A DNA stretch of 64,000 bases from Sphingomonas faeni (GCF_030817315.1 NZ_JAUSZF010000001.1:2933001-2997000); one strand, 5' to 3'; shown: positions 52,826 to 61,634, numbered from the stretch's first letter. The notes: a model not told the origin generated them from the letters alone. A program made the numbers and translations.

Positions 52826-53500
52826 ATGATCGAGGGCCTGGAGATCGTCCGTCACCCGCGAGCACGCCGCGCGCGTCTGTCGATCGATCCCGCGAGTGGC
52901 CGGGCAAGGCTTGTCCTCCCCAAGCGCGCCGCGTTGAAGCAGGCGCTGGCATGGGCCGAGGACAAGGCCGGCTGGATCGCCGAACAGCGCGCGCTGCTCC
53001 CCCAGCCGCGCCCGTTCGTGCCGGGCGCTGTCATCACCGTCGCCGACGAGCCACTGACGATCGAGTGGACTCCGGGCAGCCGCCGCACCGTGATACGCGA
53101 AGGCTCGGTCCTGTCATTGTCAGGGCCCCCCGAAACCATCGCGCGTCGCGTCGAGGCATGGTTGAAACGCACCGCGCTCGCCGTCCTGGAAACCGAAACC
53201 GCCGAATACGCCGCCAAGGCCAAGGTCAGTGTCGCCCAGGTCGCGGTCGGCGATGCGAAAGGTCGCTGGGGCAGTTGCGCATCGAGCGGGGTCATCCGCT
53301 ACAGCTGGCGGCTGATCCTCGCGCCGAGCTGGGTCCGCCGCGCCACCGTCGCGCACGAAGTCGCACACCGCGTCCACATGAACCACGCACCGGTCTTCCA
53401 TGCGCTGGTCGAGCAGCTCTACGGCGAAGACCCGACGCCCGCGCGCGTCTGGCTACGCACGCACGGCGCGGGGCTTCACTGGTTCGGACGCTCGTCCTGA
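52826..53500 (+). CDS. YgjP-like metallopeptidase domain protein
   Basis: Zinc metallopeptidase-like protein (YgjP/DUF45), 224 residues. Family hallmarks are 'VRHPRARRARLSIDP', 'DAKGRWGSCASSGVIRYSWRLILAPSWVRRATVAHEVAHRVHMNHAPVFHALVEQL', in which HEVAH is HExxH and a third ligand His follows in 'MNHAPVF'. It ends 'LHWFGRSS'. The last 25 bases overlap the 3' end of the convergent PBP1A gene. Substrate unknown. Confidence 0.88.
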   Translation: MIEGLEIVRHPRARRARLSIDPASGRARLVLPKRAALKQALAWAEDKAGWIAEQRALLPQPRPFVPGAVITVADEPLTIEWTPGSRRTVIREGSVLSLSGPPETIARRVEAWLKRTALAVLETETAEYAAKAKVSVAQVAVGDAKGRWGSCASSGVIRYSWRLILAPSWVRRATVAHEVAHRVHMNHAPVFHALVEQLYGEDPTPARVWLRTHGAGLHWFGRSS

Positions 53501-55689
53501 TAGCGACGATCCTGACTGCGGTCGTCTTGGTATCGGCCGTCCCGGTACCGGTCATCCTGATACCGATCGCGGGGCACGTCGCGGGTTAGCGGCTGGCGTC
53601 CTGCCGGTTGCTCCTGTCGCGGCTGGTTGCGGCCGATGACACGGTCGATCCAATCCTGGTTCATCTGCTGTGGCGGCGGAGCCGGTGCCGCTTCGGGCTG
53701 GTCCGCATCGGGCCGCGGGATCGTGTCGCCGGTCTGCGCATCGGTCGGCACCGGCGGCTGGCCCGGATCGATCGGATTGCCGTCCGCGTCGACCGCCATC
53801 TGGCCATTGTCGGGCTGGCCGAAATAGCTCTCCTCATCGGGCTCGAGCTGCCACTCCGGCAGGGTCACCTTCGTATCGAACTGCTCGATCGGACGGTTGG
53901 CGGTCGCGGGCTTCATGAACGCGGCCCATGCCTTTGCGGGCGCCGTGCCGCCGTGCAGGCCGGCAATCGGCTTGGCATCGTCACGTCCCATCCACACGCC
54001 GGTGGTGATCCCGCTCGAGAAGCCCAGGAACCAGCCATCCTTCGACGAACTGGTCGTACCGGTCTTGCCCGCAACCGGGCGGCCGATCTGCGCCGCGCGA
54101 CCGGTGCCGGTGTTGACGGCGGTCTGCAGCAGGTCGGTCATCTCGGCGGCGACGTAAGGCGCGACGAGCACGTGGCTGCGATCGACCTCATGCGTGTAGA
54201 TCGTCTGGCCGTTGGCGGTCACGCGCGTGATCCCGTAGGGCGTGACGGCGACCCCCTTGCTGGCGACGGAGGCGAACGCGCGAGTCATGTCGATCACGCG
54301 GACCTCGGACGTACCGAGCACCATCGACGGGTGCGTGTTGACCGGGGTCGTGATGCCGAACCGCCGCGCCATGTCGGCCACCGTGTTGAAGCCGACCTCC
54401 TGCCCCAGTTTCGCGGCGATGGTGTTGAGCGAATAGGCGAACGCGGTCCGCAACGAGACCGCGCCGGAGTTGCGCCGGGAATCGTTGCGCGGGCTCCAGC
54501 CGTTGATCGTCACCGGCTCGTCGACGATCGAATCCTCGGGCTTATGCCCTGCCTCCAGTGCGGCGAGGTACACGAACAGCTTGAACGACGAGCCCGGCTG
54601 GCGGACCGCCTGCGTCGCGCGATTGTAGATCGACGAGACGTAATCCTTGCCGCCAACCATCGCGCGCACTTCGCCGCCACGGTCGAGCGCCACCAGCGCG
54701 CCCTGCGCGCCCGGGGGTGCATTCGCGCGGATCGCCTCGTCGGCCTGGCGCTGCATGTTGAGGTCGAGCGTGGTCCAGACCTCGAGCGGCTCGGTCGTCT
54801 CGTCGATCAGCGTCTCGAGCTGTGGGATCGCCCAGTCGGTGAAATACCGGACACTGTTCTGCTTCGGCTCGGGCGCGAGTTTCAGCCCGGACACGTCGGC
54901 GTCGGCAGCCTCGGATGCGGAGATCACGCCGGTTTCCCGCATCGTCTCAAGCACGACGCCGGCGCGACCCATCGCGGCCTCTGCGTCGGCGGTCGGCGAA
55001 TAGTTGGACGGTGCCTTGACCAGGCCAGCGATGACGGCCGCTTCGGCAAGGCTCAGATGGTCCGCGCCGTGGCCGAAGAACTTCCGGCTCGCGGCGTCGA
55101 TCCCGTAGGCGCCGCCGCCATAATAGACCTTGTTCAGATAGAGTTCGAGGATCTGGTCCTTCGAAAACTTCCATTCGAGCGCGAACGCCAGGATGCCCTC
55201 GCGGAATTTTCGGCCAAACTTCTTCTGGTTGTTGAGGAAGACGGTCCGCGCGAGCTGCTGCGTGATCGTTGACCCCCCTTGCGTCCAGTGACCGCGATCG
55301 AACCGCACCTTCACCGAACGTGCGATACCGACCGGATCGATGCCGATATGCGAGCGAAAGCGGCGATCCTCGACCGAGACGGTCGCGTCGCGCATGACCC
55401 GCGGGATCTGCGTATAGGGCAGCCACTCGCCGAAGCTCGGGCCCATCGACACGATCACGGTGCCGTCGGCGGCATGGACGCGGATCATCTGGCCGTTGGG
55501 CGATGATTTCAGGCTGTCGAAACTCGGCAGCTGCGACATCGCGATATACACCGCGATCGCCAGCGCACCGAGCGCGAGAACGCCGATCCCGACGCAAAGC
55601 TGAAGGAACACGACCAGCCGCCGCCGCCAGCGTGACGCCGGGGGAGTTGGGGACCGACGGGACGGGGAAGCAGAACGCGTACGAGCCAT
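53476..55689 (-). CDS. class A penicillin-binding protein (PBP1A-type)
   Basis: Bifunctional peptidoglycan synthase of 737 residues. It has one N-terminal transmembrane helix (residues ~24-48) and a glycosyltransferase domain with catalytic Glu107 in 'VSVEDRRFRSHIGID' and 'QGGSTITQQLARTVFLNNQKKFGRKFREGILAFALEWKFSKDQILELYLNKVYYG'. The transpeptidase has SxxK 'PGSSFK' (near 365), SxN 'YSLNTIAAKL' and 'GKTGTTSSSKDGWFLGFSSGITTGVWMG'. After the transpeptidase there is a disordered Pro-rich and then Arg/Tyr/Asp-rich tail ('DRYQDDRYRDGRYQDD...'). It is divergent from nothing nearby and convergent with the YgjP-like gene. Confidence 0.93.
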   Translation of the reverse strand: MARTRSASPSRRSPTPPASRWRRRLVVFLQLCVGIGVLALGALAIAVYIAMSQLPSFDSLKSSPNGQMIRVHAADGTVIVSMGPSFGEWLPYTQIPRVMRDATVSVEDRRFRSHIGIDPVGIARSVKVRFDRGHWTQGGSTITQQLARTVFLNNQKKFGRKFREGILAFALEWKFSKDQILELYLNKVYYGGGAYGIDAASRKFFGHGADHLSLAEAAVIAGLVKAPSNYSPTADAEAAMGRAGVVLETMRETGVISASEAADADVSGLKLAPEPKQNSVRYFTDWAIPQLETLIDETTEPLEVWTTLDLNMQRQADEAIRANAPPGAQGALVALDRGGEVRAMVGGKDYVSSIYNRATQAVRQPGSSFKLFVYLAALEAGHKPEDSIVDEPVTINGWSPRNDSRRNSGAVSLRTAFAYSLNTIAAKLGQEVGFNTVADMARRFGITTPVNTHPSMVLGTSEVRVIDMTRAFASVASKGVAVTPYGITRVTANGQTIYTHEVDRSHVLVAPYVAAEMTDLLQTAVNTGTGRAAQIGRPVAGKTGTTSSSKDGWFLGFSSGITTGVWMGRDDAKPIAGLHGGTAPAKAWAAFMKPATANRPIEQFDTKVTLPEWQLEPDEESYFGQPDNGQMAVDADGNPIDPGQPPVPTDAQTGDTIPRPDADQPEAAPAPPPQQMNQDWIDRVIGRNQPRQEQPAGRQPLTRDVPRDRYQDDRYRDGRYQDDRSQDRRYQDERPNQ

Positions 55690-55733
55690 GTGGCCGCAGA
55701 ATTACGCGCGATGCCCCCGCCCTACAAGCGACA

Positions 55734-56150
55734 TCAGGCCGCGACGTTCGCTTTGCGCGGTCGGAATTCGAGCGAGAGCGAATTCATGCAATAGCGCTGC
55801 CCGGTCGGTGGTGGACCGTCGGGGAAGACGTGCCCCATATGGCTGTCGCACCGCGCGCACCGCGTCTCGATACGGGTCATGCCGTGGCTGCGATCGGCGT
55901 GATCGGTGACCGCGTCTGGGCCGATCGGCTGGGTGAAGCTCGGCCAGCCCGAGCCGGAATCATATTTGTCCGCGCTGTCGAACAGTTCGTTGCTGCACGC
56001 CGCGCACCGATAGATGCCATCGGCCTTGTTATCGGTCAGGACGCCCGCGAAGGCGCGCTCGGTGCCGGCTTCGCGGAGGACGTGATATTGTTCGGGGGTT
56101 AGCCGCTTGCGCCATTCGGCCTCGGAAAGATTGAGCTGGTCCATGGACAT
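55734..56150 (-). CDS. msrB: peptide-methionine (R)-S-oxide reductase
   Basis: MsrB reduces the R-sulfoxide of methionine in proteins. 138 residues with 'WRKRLTPEQYHVLREAGTERAF', zinc-binding 'YRCAACSNELF' and 'RCARCDSHMGHVF', 'KYDSGSGWPSFTQPI' and catalytic Cys in 'RYCMNSLSLEF'. The two CxxC pairs are complete. It lies downstream of the FAD oxidoreductase of the polyketide cassette with a short gap and could be a separate unit. Confidence 0.95.
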   Translation of the reverse strand: MSMDQLNLSEAEWRKRLTPEQYHVLREAGTERAFAGVLTDNKADGIYRCAACSNELFDSADKYDSGSGWPSFTQPIGPDAVTDHADRSHGMTRIETRCARCDSHMGHVFPDGPPPTGQRYCMNSLSLEFRPRKANVAA

Positions 56151-56175
56151 GCATCTCGTGCTGGCAGGGCGGTTT

Positions 56176-57264
56176 TCAAGACTGCCCCATTCTGGTTGCG
56201 TTAGCGATGACCTGGATCAGTGCCGGGCGCATGAACGGAAGCAACCACGCGGCGCGTTCGCTTTCGGCGATGTGACGTACGATGCCGGCGATACCGATCG
56301 GGCGGGCAAGGCGACGGGCAAAGTCCTCCTGCCACTGCGCGGCGGAGGCGGGGCCGCCGAGGACGTACGCGTTGGCCGCCGCGACGCCGCTGGCGAGCGC
56401 GATGCCCATGCCTTCGCCGGCGAGCGAGGGGATGACGCCGGCCTGGTCGCCGAGCCGGAAGATAGCGTCGACGCCGGTGCGTTGGCGCCAGCCGTAAGGG
56501 ACGTTGGCGATCGCATCGATCGACGCGTTCGGTTCGATCAGCGCGACCCATTCGCCGAGCGCGGGCATCTCTTTACCAAGCGCTTCGAGCAATTGCGCGG
56601 GCGAGCCAGCCGCCTGGAGCCGCGAGCGATGTACGGCCATGCACAGGTTCGCTGTGCCGTCCTCCTGCATCGCCAAGCCGGCATAACCGCGGTCGAACAG
56701 ATGAAGCTCAATGCCACCAGCGAGCGATTTGGCCAGCGCCGACGAAGGGACGATACGCACACGTATCCCCAGCGTCGGGTCGGCACCGCGCGCGTCCTCG
56801 GGGCGCGCCATGCCGCGAACGTCGTGCTTGCCGCTCGCAAGGAAGAGCGTATCGGCCGCGATCGTCGCGCCGTCTGCGAGCCGTGCGCTCGTCGCGTCGA
56901 TCTCGCGCACGGTGACGCCGCGCTCGACTGGCGTTCCGAGCCGTTCGGCCTCCGCCAATAGCACGGTATCGAGCCGACGACGCGACACCGAGACCGCCGG
57001 ATGGGGTAGTGCGGCCTCCGCCCGGCGATCACCCGCGAAAATGCGAGCGCGCGTCACGCGCTCGGGGTTCAGCGTGTCGGGATCGATCCCGAGTCCGTCG
57101 AGCGTTTCCAGCGTCCGCCAGCTCAGGAACCCGCCGCAAATCGCGTCGCCGGTCTCGCGCGATCGCTCGACGAGCAGATGCGGCAGGCCAGCGCGCGCGA
57201 GGCCAATCGCGGTCGCGGCCCCGGCAAGCCCGCCGCCGACGATCAGCGCAGGCGTTCGACGCAT
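56176..57264 (-). CDS. FAD-dependent oxidoreductase of a type III PKS cassette
   Basis: Geranylgeranyl-reductase-like flavoprotein of 362 residues. It has 'ALIVGGGLAGAATAIGLARAGLPHLLVERS' (FAD dinucleotide fold), 'GGFLSWRTLETLDGLGI', and the second FAD site 'FRLGDQAGVIPSLAGEGMGIALASGVAAANAY'. It is the third gene after a type III polyketide synthase and a methyltransferase, and the reading frames overlap by 22 bases. In the Streptomyces srsABC set such a flavoprotein hydroxylates an alkylresorcinol product. That role is inferred here from context. Confidence 0.87.
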   Translation of the reverse strand: MRRTPALIVGGGLAGAATAIGLARAGLPHLLVERSRETGDAICGGFLSWRTLETLDGLGIDPDTLNPERVTRARIFAGDRRAEAALPHPAVSVSRRRLDTVLLAEAERLGTPVERGVTVREIDATSARLADGATIAADTLFLASGKHDVRGMARPEDARGADPTLGIRVRIVPSSALAKSLAGGIELHLFDRGYAGLAMQEDGTANLCMAVHRSRLQAAGSPAQLLEALGKEMPALGEWVALIEPNASIDAIANVPYGWRQRTGVDAIFRLGDQAGVIPSLAGEGMGIALASGVAAANAYVLGGPASAAQWQEDFARRLARPIGIAGIVRHIAESERAAWLLPFMRPALIQVIANATRMGQS

Positions 57265-57923
57265 AACCGGAACGGAAAGACGCGGCGGACCTTCGCCTGG
57301 GTGATGCCCGCCTCGGCGAGCAGCGGTGGCCACTCGTCGGGGCGATAGCTGCGCGCGATCGACAGCGTCCCGTCGTGTCTCACGATCGGGTGCCAGCGCG
57401 CGATCGTCGCGAGAACCGGGAAGCCCCAATGCGCGAACCCGTGGCGGTGGAGGTCGTTGACGAACCACCCCGCGTTCGCGTGGCGCTCCATGAAGCGCAG
57501 GAACGCGATCAGCTGGTCGTGGCTCATGTGATGCGCGACGAGGCTGCTGACGATCGCATCCCACGGCTCATGGGCAAGGTCGGCATAGTCGCCCGTGACA
57601 TAGCGGATGTCGCCGCCATGAGCCCGCGCCGCCTGTTCGCTGCGCGGGTTGAGATCGACCCCAACGAGTTCGGCTTCGATACCCTTCGCCTTAGCCCAGC
57701 GCGCGATTCGCCGCAGCATGTCGCCATCGCCGAACCCAACGTCGAGCAACCGGAAGCTCTTTCGCTCTGCGGTCGCTCGCGTGAGGAAATCCAGCGTCGG
57801 GCGGCGCGCCATCGTGACCGTGTTGACCGTCGCGAGATCGCCGACCACGTCCGCATAGGTCGCCGCATCGAGATCGTCGGCGTCCATCAGCTCTTCGGCC
57901 TGACTGCGGACCGCGAGTCTCAT
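57243..57923 (-). CDS. SAM-dependent methyltransferase of the PKS cassette
   Basis: Class I methyltransferase of 226 residues. SAM-binding motif I is 'RLLDVGFGDGDMLRRIARWA', motif II 'LVGVDLNP', 'IRYVTGDYADLAHEPWDAIVSSLVAHHMSHDQLIAFLRFMERHANAGWFVNDL'. The C-terminal part reads 'SIARSYRPDEWPPLLAEAGI'. It resembles the SrsB/UbiE-like enzymes that methylate polyketide or quinone products. Its ATG overlaps the PKS stop (ATGA) and its end overlaps the FAD gene start. Confidence 0.87.
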   Translation of the reverse strand: MRLAVRSQAEELMDADDLDAATYADVVGDLATVNTVTMARRPTLDFLTRATAERKSFRLLDVGFGDGDMLRRIARWAKAKGIEAELVGVDLNPRSEQAARAHGGDIRYVTGDYADLAHEPWDAIVSSLVAHHMSHDQLIAFLRFMERHANAGWFVNDLHRHGFAHWGFPVLATIARWHPIVRHDGTLSIARSYRPDEWPPLLAEAGITQAKVRRVFPFRLCVERLR

Positions 57924-58984
57924 GCCGCGCTCCGGAACCCGAAGCCTTCCGCCGCGAGGCCAGGCCCGAACGCCAGTGCCACGCCGTGCGCGACCGATGG
58001 CCCAGCCAGCAGTCGCTCGAGCACGAACATCAACGTCGCCGACGACATGTTGCCGTTGTCCGCGAGCACCTGCCGTGATGCCGCCAGCGCCTCGGGCTTC
58101 AGATGCATCGCATGCTCGACCGCATCGAGGATCGATCGCCCACCTGCATGGACCGCCCACCCGTCGATCGATTCCGGCGGCAGTCCGGCACTCACGATCG
58201 CACGAAAATTCTCGTCGGTCAGGGCGGCGGCGATCCGTCCCGGCACCTCGCCCGACAAGTGCATCGCAAAGCCCGCATCGGTGACGTCCCAGCGGATCAA
58301 CTGCTCGCTATCCGGCAAAGACGCGGCAAACGGCGCTTCGAGCTCGAACCCGGTCGCATCCGCCGTCACCAGCGCGGCGGCGGCGCCATCGCCGAACTGC
58401 AGCATCGCCAGCAACGCCTCGATATCATTGGCAGGTTGCAGGTGCAGCGTGGACAGCTCGACCGTCACGACCAGCACGCGCGCGTCGGGCTCGGACCGGA
58501 CGATATGCCGCGCACTCCGCAATGCGACGATCGCCGCATAACACCCCATGAAACCGATCAGCAGCCGCTCGACGCTCGACGAAAGGCCAAGCCTGCGCGC
58601 GATGATCTGGTCGATGCCGGGCGCGACGAAGCCGGTGCAGCTCGCGACCACGAGATGCGTGATTCCCTCCACCGCGACCTTCGCGCGCAACGCCTCGATC
58701 GCGCGGATCGCCAGGTCGGGTGCGTGTTCGGCATACAGGACCATCCGCGCGCTCGTCCCCGGATGGGGTTCCGCCGCGTAGAAGCCGGCATCGTCGACCG
58801 GCGAACCACCCTCCGGGGTAGGTGGCAACACCGACCAGCGATGGCCGATACCCGACCGCGATGCCATCCGGTCGAACACGCGCTCGGCCCGCGCATCGAC
58901 GCGCCCTCGCGCCCACGCGATGAACGCCGCGTGGATATCATGACCGGGAACGGCGGACCCTACGGCATTGAGATAAGCGGACAC
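57920..58984 (-). CDS. type III polyketide synthase (chalcone synthase-like)
   Basis: Homodimeric ketosynthase that condenses an acyl-CoA starter with malonyl-CoA, 354 residues. The catalytic triad is Cys in 'VVASCTGFVAPGIDQII' (near 114), His in 'WAVHAGGRSILDAVE' (near 278) and Asn in 'LADNGNMSSATLMFVLE' (near 310). It also has 'GCYAAIVALRSA' and the C-terminal 'GVALAFGPGLAAEGFGF'. The sequence does not fix the starter; related alphaproteobacterial and Streptomyces enzymes make alkylresorcinols or alkylpyrones. The GTG at 58984 follows AAAGGG. It is first in a three-gene cassette. Confidence 0.93.
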   Translation of the reverse strand: MSAYLNAVGSAVPGHDIHAAFIAWARGRVDARAERVFDRMASRSGIGHRWSVLPPTPEGGSPVDDAGFYAAEPHPGTSARMVLYAEHAPDLAIRAIEALRAKVAVEGITHLVVASCTGFVAPGIDQIIARRLGLSSSVERLLIGFMGCYAAIVALRSARHIVRSEPDARVLVVTVELSTLHLQPANDIEALLAMLQFGDGAAAALVTADATGFELEAPFAASLPDSEQLIRWDVTDAGFAMHLSGEVPGRIAAALTDENFRAIVSAGLPPESIDGWAVHAGGRSILDAVEHAMHLKPEALAASRQVLADNGNMSSATLMFVLERLLAGPSVAHGVALAFGPGLAAEGFGFRSAA

Positions 58985-59459
58985 GATACCCTTTCGCCTG
59001 CGATCGATGCCCAACGCATGGCACGTTCAATCGGACTAGGGGAGTTCGATGTTGGTTGGTTGCCGATAGCACTGTGCATTGGAGGCTTCGGCGGATGCAG
59101 CGAGGTTTCGTCGTCGCAGCCAACGACGGTGTAGCGGCGCACGTACCGAATAAACCGAATTGAGGACCAATATAGAACTGAATTGAGTTCGTCACCGACG
59201 CATCAAATTCAATCCGGATATATTAACATAGAATAGGTTTGAATAACCGACTTAAATGTAGTGTTGTCGGATTGTGCCCATTTCCGCGATCAATAAACTG
59301 GAAATGCGAGACCGAGCTTTTAGGATTTAATCCGATCGTCAGGGCGTCTCAGCCTGGGTTTGAGATGGCCGGTGGTAACGTGCGATAGCGGCGACAAAGC
59401 TGCAGGCACCGCACCTTCCGGTCGCGTAACGAGTATCAATGGGCAACGGGGAGCCTTTC
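58985..59459. other. AT-rich intergenic region between PKS cassette and MarR-like gene
   Basis: About 475 bases of mostly low GC (lowest at ~59130-59340), in clear contrast to the rest of the window. No ORF with coding character was found. It should hold the divergent promoters of the PKS cassette and of the MarR-like gene. The motif TGTTGTCGGATTG occurs near 59262 and a variant TGTTGTCCGATTA near 60026, on the two sides of the MarR-like gene. Confidence 0.5.
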
Positions 59460-59921
59460 GTGAAGAACGAGACAGTCGTGGACTTGATCAAGGATCTGAC
59501 TGCCAAACTTTCGGCGGTGGCCGAAGAGTTCAACGGAAGGGTTGCGAAAGCCGCCGAACCGGTGTTGCCAAGCGAGGAGCCCAACGAGGCAGCGCTCGTA
59601 GATCACGCGAATGTGATACTCGCGGAACGGCGTATGCGGCGACAGTTCCTGCCAGCCGAACTGTTTCACGAGCCGGCATGGGACATGCTCCTCGCGCTGT
59701 TCGCGGCGCGTGACGATCGGATGCCGATGAACATCAAGGCGCTCGTCAGCATGTCCGACGCGCCGGTCACCACATCGCAGCGCTGGATCGAGCATCTCCA
59801 CAAGCTGAAACTGATCGATCGCGTCATCGACCCCACCGATCGGCGGCGCGTCGAGATTTCGCTGAGCCATGCCGGCGATCAACAGATGAAAGCCTATTTG
59901 CGCGCCCTTCTTCGCCGCTGA
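59460..59921 (+). CDS. MarR-like winged-helix transcriptional regulator
   Basis: DNA-binding protein of ~153 residues. It has a helical N-terminal region and then a winged helix: 'ERRMRRQFLPAELFHEPAWDMLLALFAARDDRMPMNIKALVSMSDAPVTTSQRWIEHLHKLKLIDRVIDPTDRRRVEISLSHAGDQQMKAYL'. The recognition helix and the wing 'PTDRRRVEI' match MarR-like proteins. The GTG at 59460 has GGGGAG seven bases upstream; an ATG at 59439 is an alternative. It lies between two AT-rich intergenic segments, upstream of the secreted-protein genes, which it may control. Confidence 0.82.
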   Translation: MKNETVVDLIKDLTAKLSAVAEEFNGRVAKAAEPVLPSEEPNEAALVDHANVILAERRMRRQFLPAELFHEPAWDMLLALFAARDDRMPMNIKALVSMSDAPVTTSQRWIEHLHKLKLIDRVIDPTDRRRVEISLSHAGDQQMKAYLRALLRR

Positions 59922-59948
59922 GGCCGTCAGTCGGGATTTTCAACCGTT

Positions 59949-60046
59949 ATGATAGTAGATTAGCCCAGTAACGGCAAATAACACCATTACAGCGTTGATG
60001 ATTAGTAAATGCAAGTCGGAACGGATGTTGTCCGATTAACTATCAT
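59949..60046. promoter_or_regulatory. inverted-repeat pair in the promoter region of the DUF11-like genes
   Basis: ATGATAGT (59949-59956) and ACTATCAT (60039-60046) are perfect inverted arms, 82 bases apart, in the AT-rich gap between the MarR-like gene and the first secreted protein. Nearby TCCGATTA/TCGGATC words recur. This is consistent with operators for a regulator such as the adjacent MarR-like protein, but nothing proves it. Confidence 0.35.
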
Positions 60047-60134
60047 AGTTTAGAATATAACCCCCGTTTTGATTTCGTAGTATTTGGTTAAGTCGGATCG
60101 AAGACGGTGCCCCGGTCAAAGGGTGGGGCACACA

Positions 60135-61148
60135 TTGATTCGTCGGATTTCATCGAGTGGGGTGAGGATTAGATCGCGTCCGCGCATCTTGGCGGGTCCG
60201 CGCTTGATGACGTGGGTACTCGTCGGCGCGCTATCCCAGCCTGGCCTTGCGCAAACTCCCGTGACCGGCACGTCGGCCGGCACCCCGATCGTCAATACGG
60301 CAGGCTTGCAGTACGATATCGGCGGTACGGCCCGGTCGACGAATTCGAACACCGTCACGATCATCGTCGCCGAACGGCTCGATGTGGCGCTCGTCCGCGA
60401 CGGGCAGGATGCGGTCGTCGTCACGTCCCGGCCGGTCGCAATACCCTTCACGTTGACCAATCTGAACAATGGTGCCGAAGCGTTCGCGATCGCGGCGACC
60501 CTGTCGTCCCGCGCGGTCGCGTTGCGCGCGCTGGTCATCGATACCGACGGCGACGGCCTTTACGATCCCGCAAAGGACATTGCGCCGGTCGACGGCACGA
60601 CGCCGCTGCTGGCACCCGGCCAGTCGATCAAGCTGCTCGCGATCCTGGTCGCCACCGCGGAGGGCGCCGCGAACGCCACGCTGACCCTTACCGCGCGCTC
60701 GACGACCGGATCGGGTGCGAACGGCAGCGTCTATCCCGGCGCGGGTGATGGCGGCGGCGATGCGGTCGTCGGCATGACCGGCGCGATCGCCAGCGTTGCG
60801 GTTCCGCTCGGCACGGCCCCCGCCGGCCCCGTATTGCTCAAGAGCCAGTCGGTACGCGCCGCCGACGGCTCGCAGAACGCGGTCCGCGACTCGATCATAA
60901 CCTATTCACTCGAGGCGCGCTTCACCGACGCCGTCACCGGCGCGCGGATCGCCGATCCGATCCCCGCAGGCACCGTCTTCGTCCCCGGCAGCCTCGTGCT
61001 CGACGGCGTGCCGCTCAGCGATGGCGCGGACGCCGACGCCGGACGCTTCGACCCGAACGCCGCACCAGGCGCCGGCATCACGGTCGCGCTCGGCCGGGTC
61101 GCCGCCGGATCCGTCCACACCGTGCAGTTCAAAGCCAAGATCCAATGA
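60135..61148 (+). CDS. secreted DUF11-like repeat protein, first of cluster
   Basis: Predicted secreted protein of ~337 residues. A long basic signal peptide ends near 'LSQPGLAQ'. Ig-like beta-rich domains follow: 'TSAGTPIVNTAGLQYDIGGTARSTNSNTVTIIVAERLDVAL', 'IPFTLTNLNNGAEAFAIAATL' (the [N]xxNG pattern of DUF11), a Ca-binding-looking 'DTDGDGLYDP' and 'VLLKSQSVRAADGSQNAVRDSIITYSLEARFTD...IADPIPAGTVFVPGSLVLDG'. The start is uncertain: the TTG at 60135 follows AAAGGGTGGGG, while a TTG at 60084 and an ATG at 60207 are alternatives. It is the first of four co-directional genes and overlaps the next by ATGA at the 61145 start. Confidence 0.75.
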   Translation: MIRRISSSGVRIRSRPRILAGPRLMTWVLVGALSQPGLAQTPVTGTSAGTPIVNTAGLQYDIGGTARSTNSNTVTIIVAERLDVALVRDGQDAVVVTSRPVAIPFTLTNLNNGAEAFAIAATLSSRAVALRALVIDTDGDGLYDPAKDIAPVDGTTPLLAPGQSIKLLAILVATAEGAANATLTLTARSTTGSGANGSVYPGAGDGGGDAVVGMTGAIASVAVPLGTAPAGPVLLKSQSVRAADGSQNAVRDSIITYSLEARFTDAVTGARIADPIPAGTVFVPGSLVLDGVPLSDGADADAGRFDPNAAPGAGITVALGRVAAGSVHTVQFKAKIQ

Positions 61149-61159
61149 GGAGCCAAGCC

Positions 61160-61634
61160 ATGATTACGCGTCCAATGATTGCCGCCGTTCTGGCCACTAC
61201 CGCGGCGGTCGCATCCGCGGCGGCCGGTCCGTTGCAGGTCACCAGCAGCATCATGGTCGAGGCGCGCAGTGCCGCGCCCGACGGCACCACACGGGTCACG
61301 CTGGTGAAGCCGTCGCGGGTGACGCCGGGCGACAAGGTCATCTTCATCCTGGCCTATCGCAACACCGGCGCTCAGCCGCTTGCGAACGTCGTGCTCGACA
61401 ACCCGTTGCCGCGCCAGATCGCCTATCGATCGGCCAATCCCGGCTCGCCCGCGCCCGACGTGTCGGTCGACGGCAAGACTTTCGGTTCGCTTGCCACCCT
61501 CCCGCGTCCGCAGCCCCGACGGCAGCACGCGCGCGGCGAGCCCCAACGACGTCACCAGCGTCCGGTGGCGCCTCGCGAGCCCGCTAGCAGCCGGTTCGCA
61601 GGGCCAGTTCGCGTTCCAGGCGGTCCTCAAATGA
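61160..61634 (+). CDS. small secreted DUF11-like protein, apparent frameshift
   Basis: Signal peptide ('LATTAAVASAAAG'), then one DUF11-type domain: 'LQVTSSIMVEARSAAPDGTTRVTLVKPSRVTPGDKVIFILAYRNTGAQPLANVVLDNPLPRQIAYRSANPG'. After 'GKTFGSLATL' the called frame becomes a basic, Pro-rich, unlikely sequence. The next frame gives 'RVRSPDGSTRAASPNDVTSVRWRLASPLAAGSQGQFAFQAVLK' and a stop at 61632-61634, the expected end of such a domain. Deleting one C at 61501-61503 restores it (~157 residues). The ATG at 61160 has GAGGAG seven bases before it. It may be a sequencing error or a true disruption. Confidence 0.75.
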
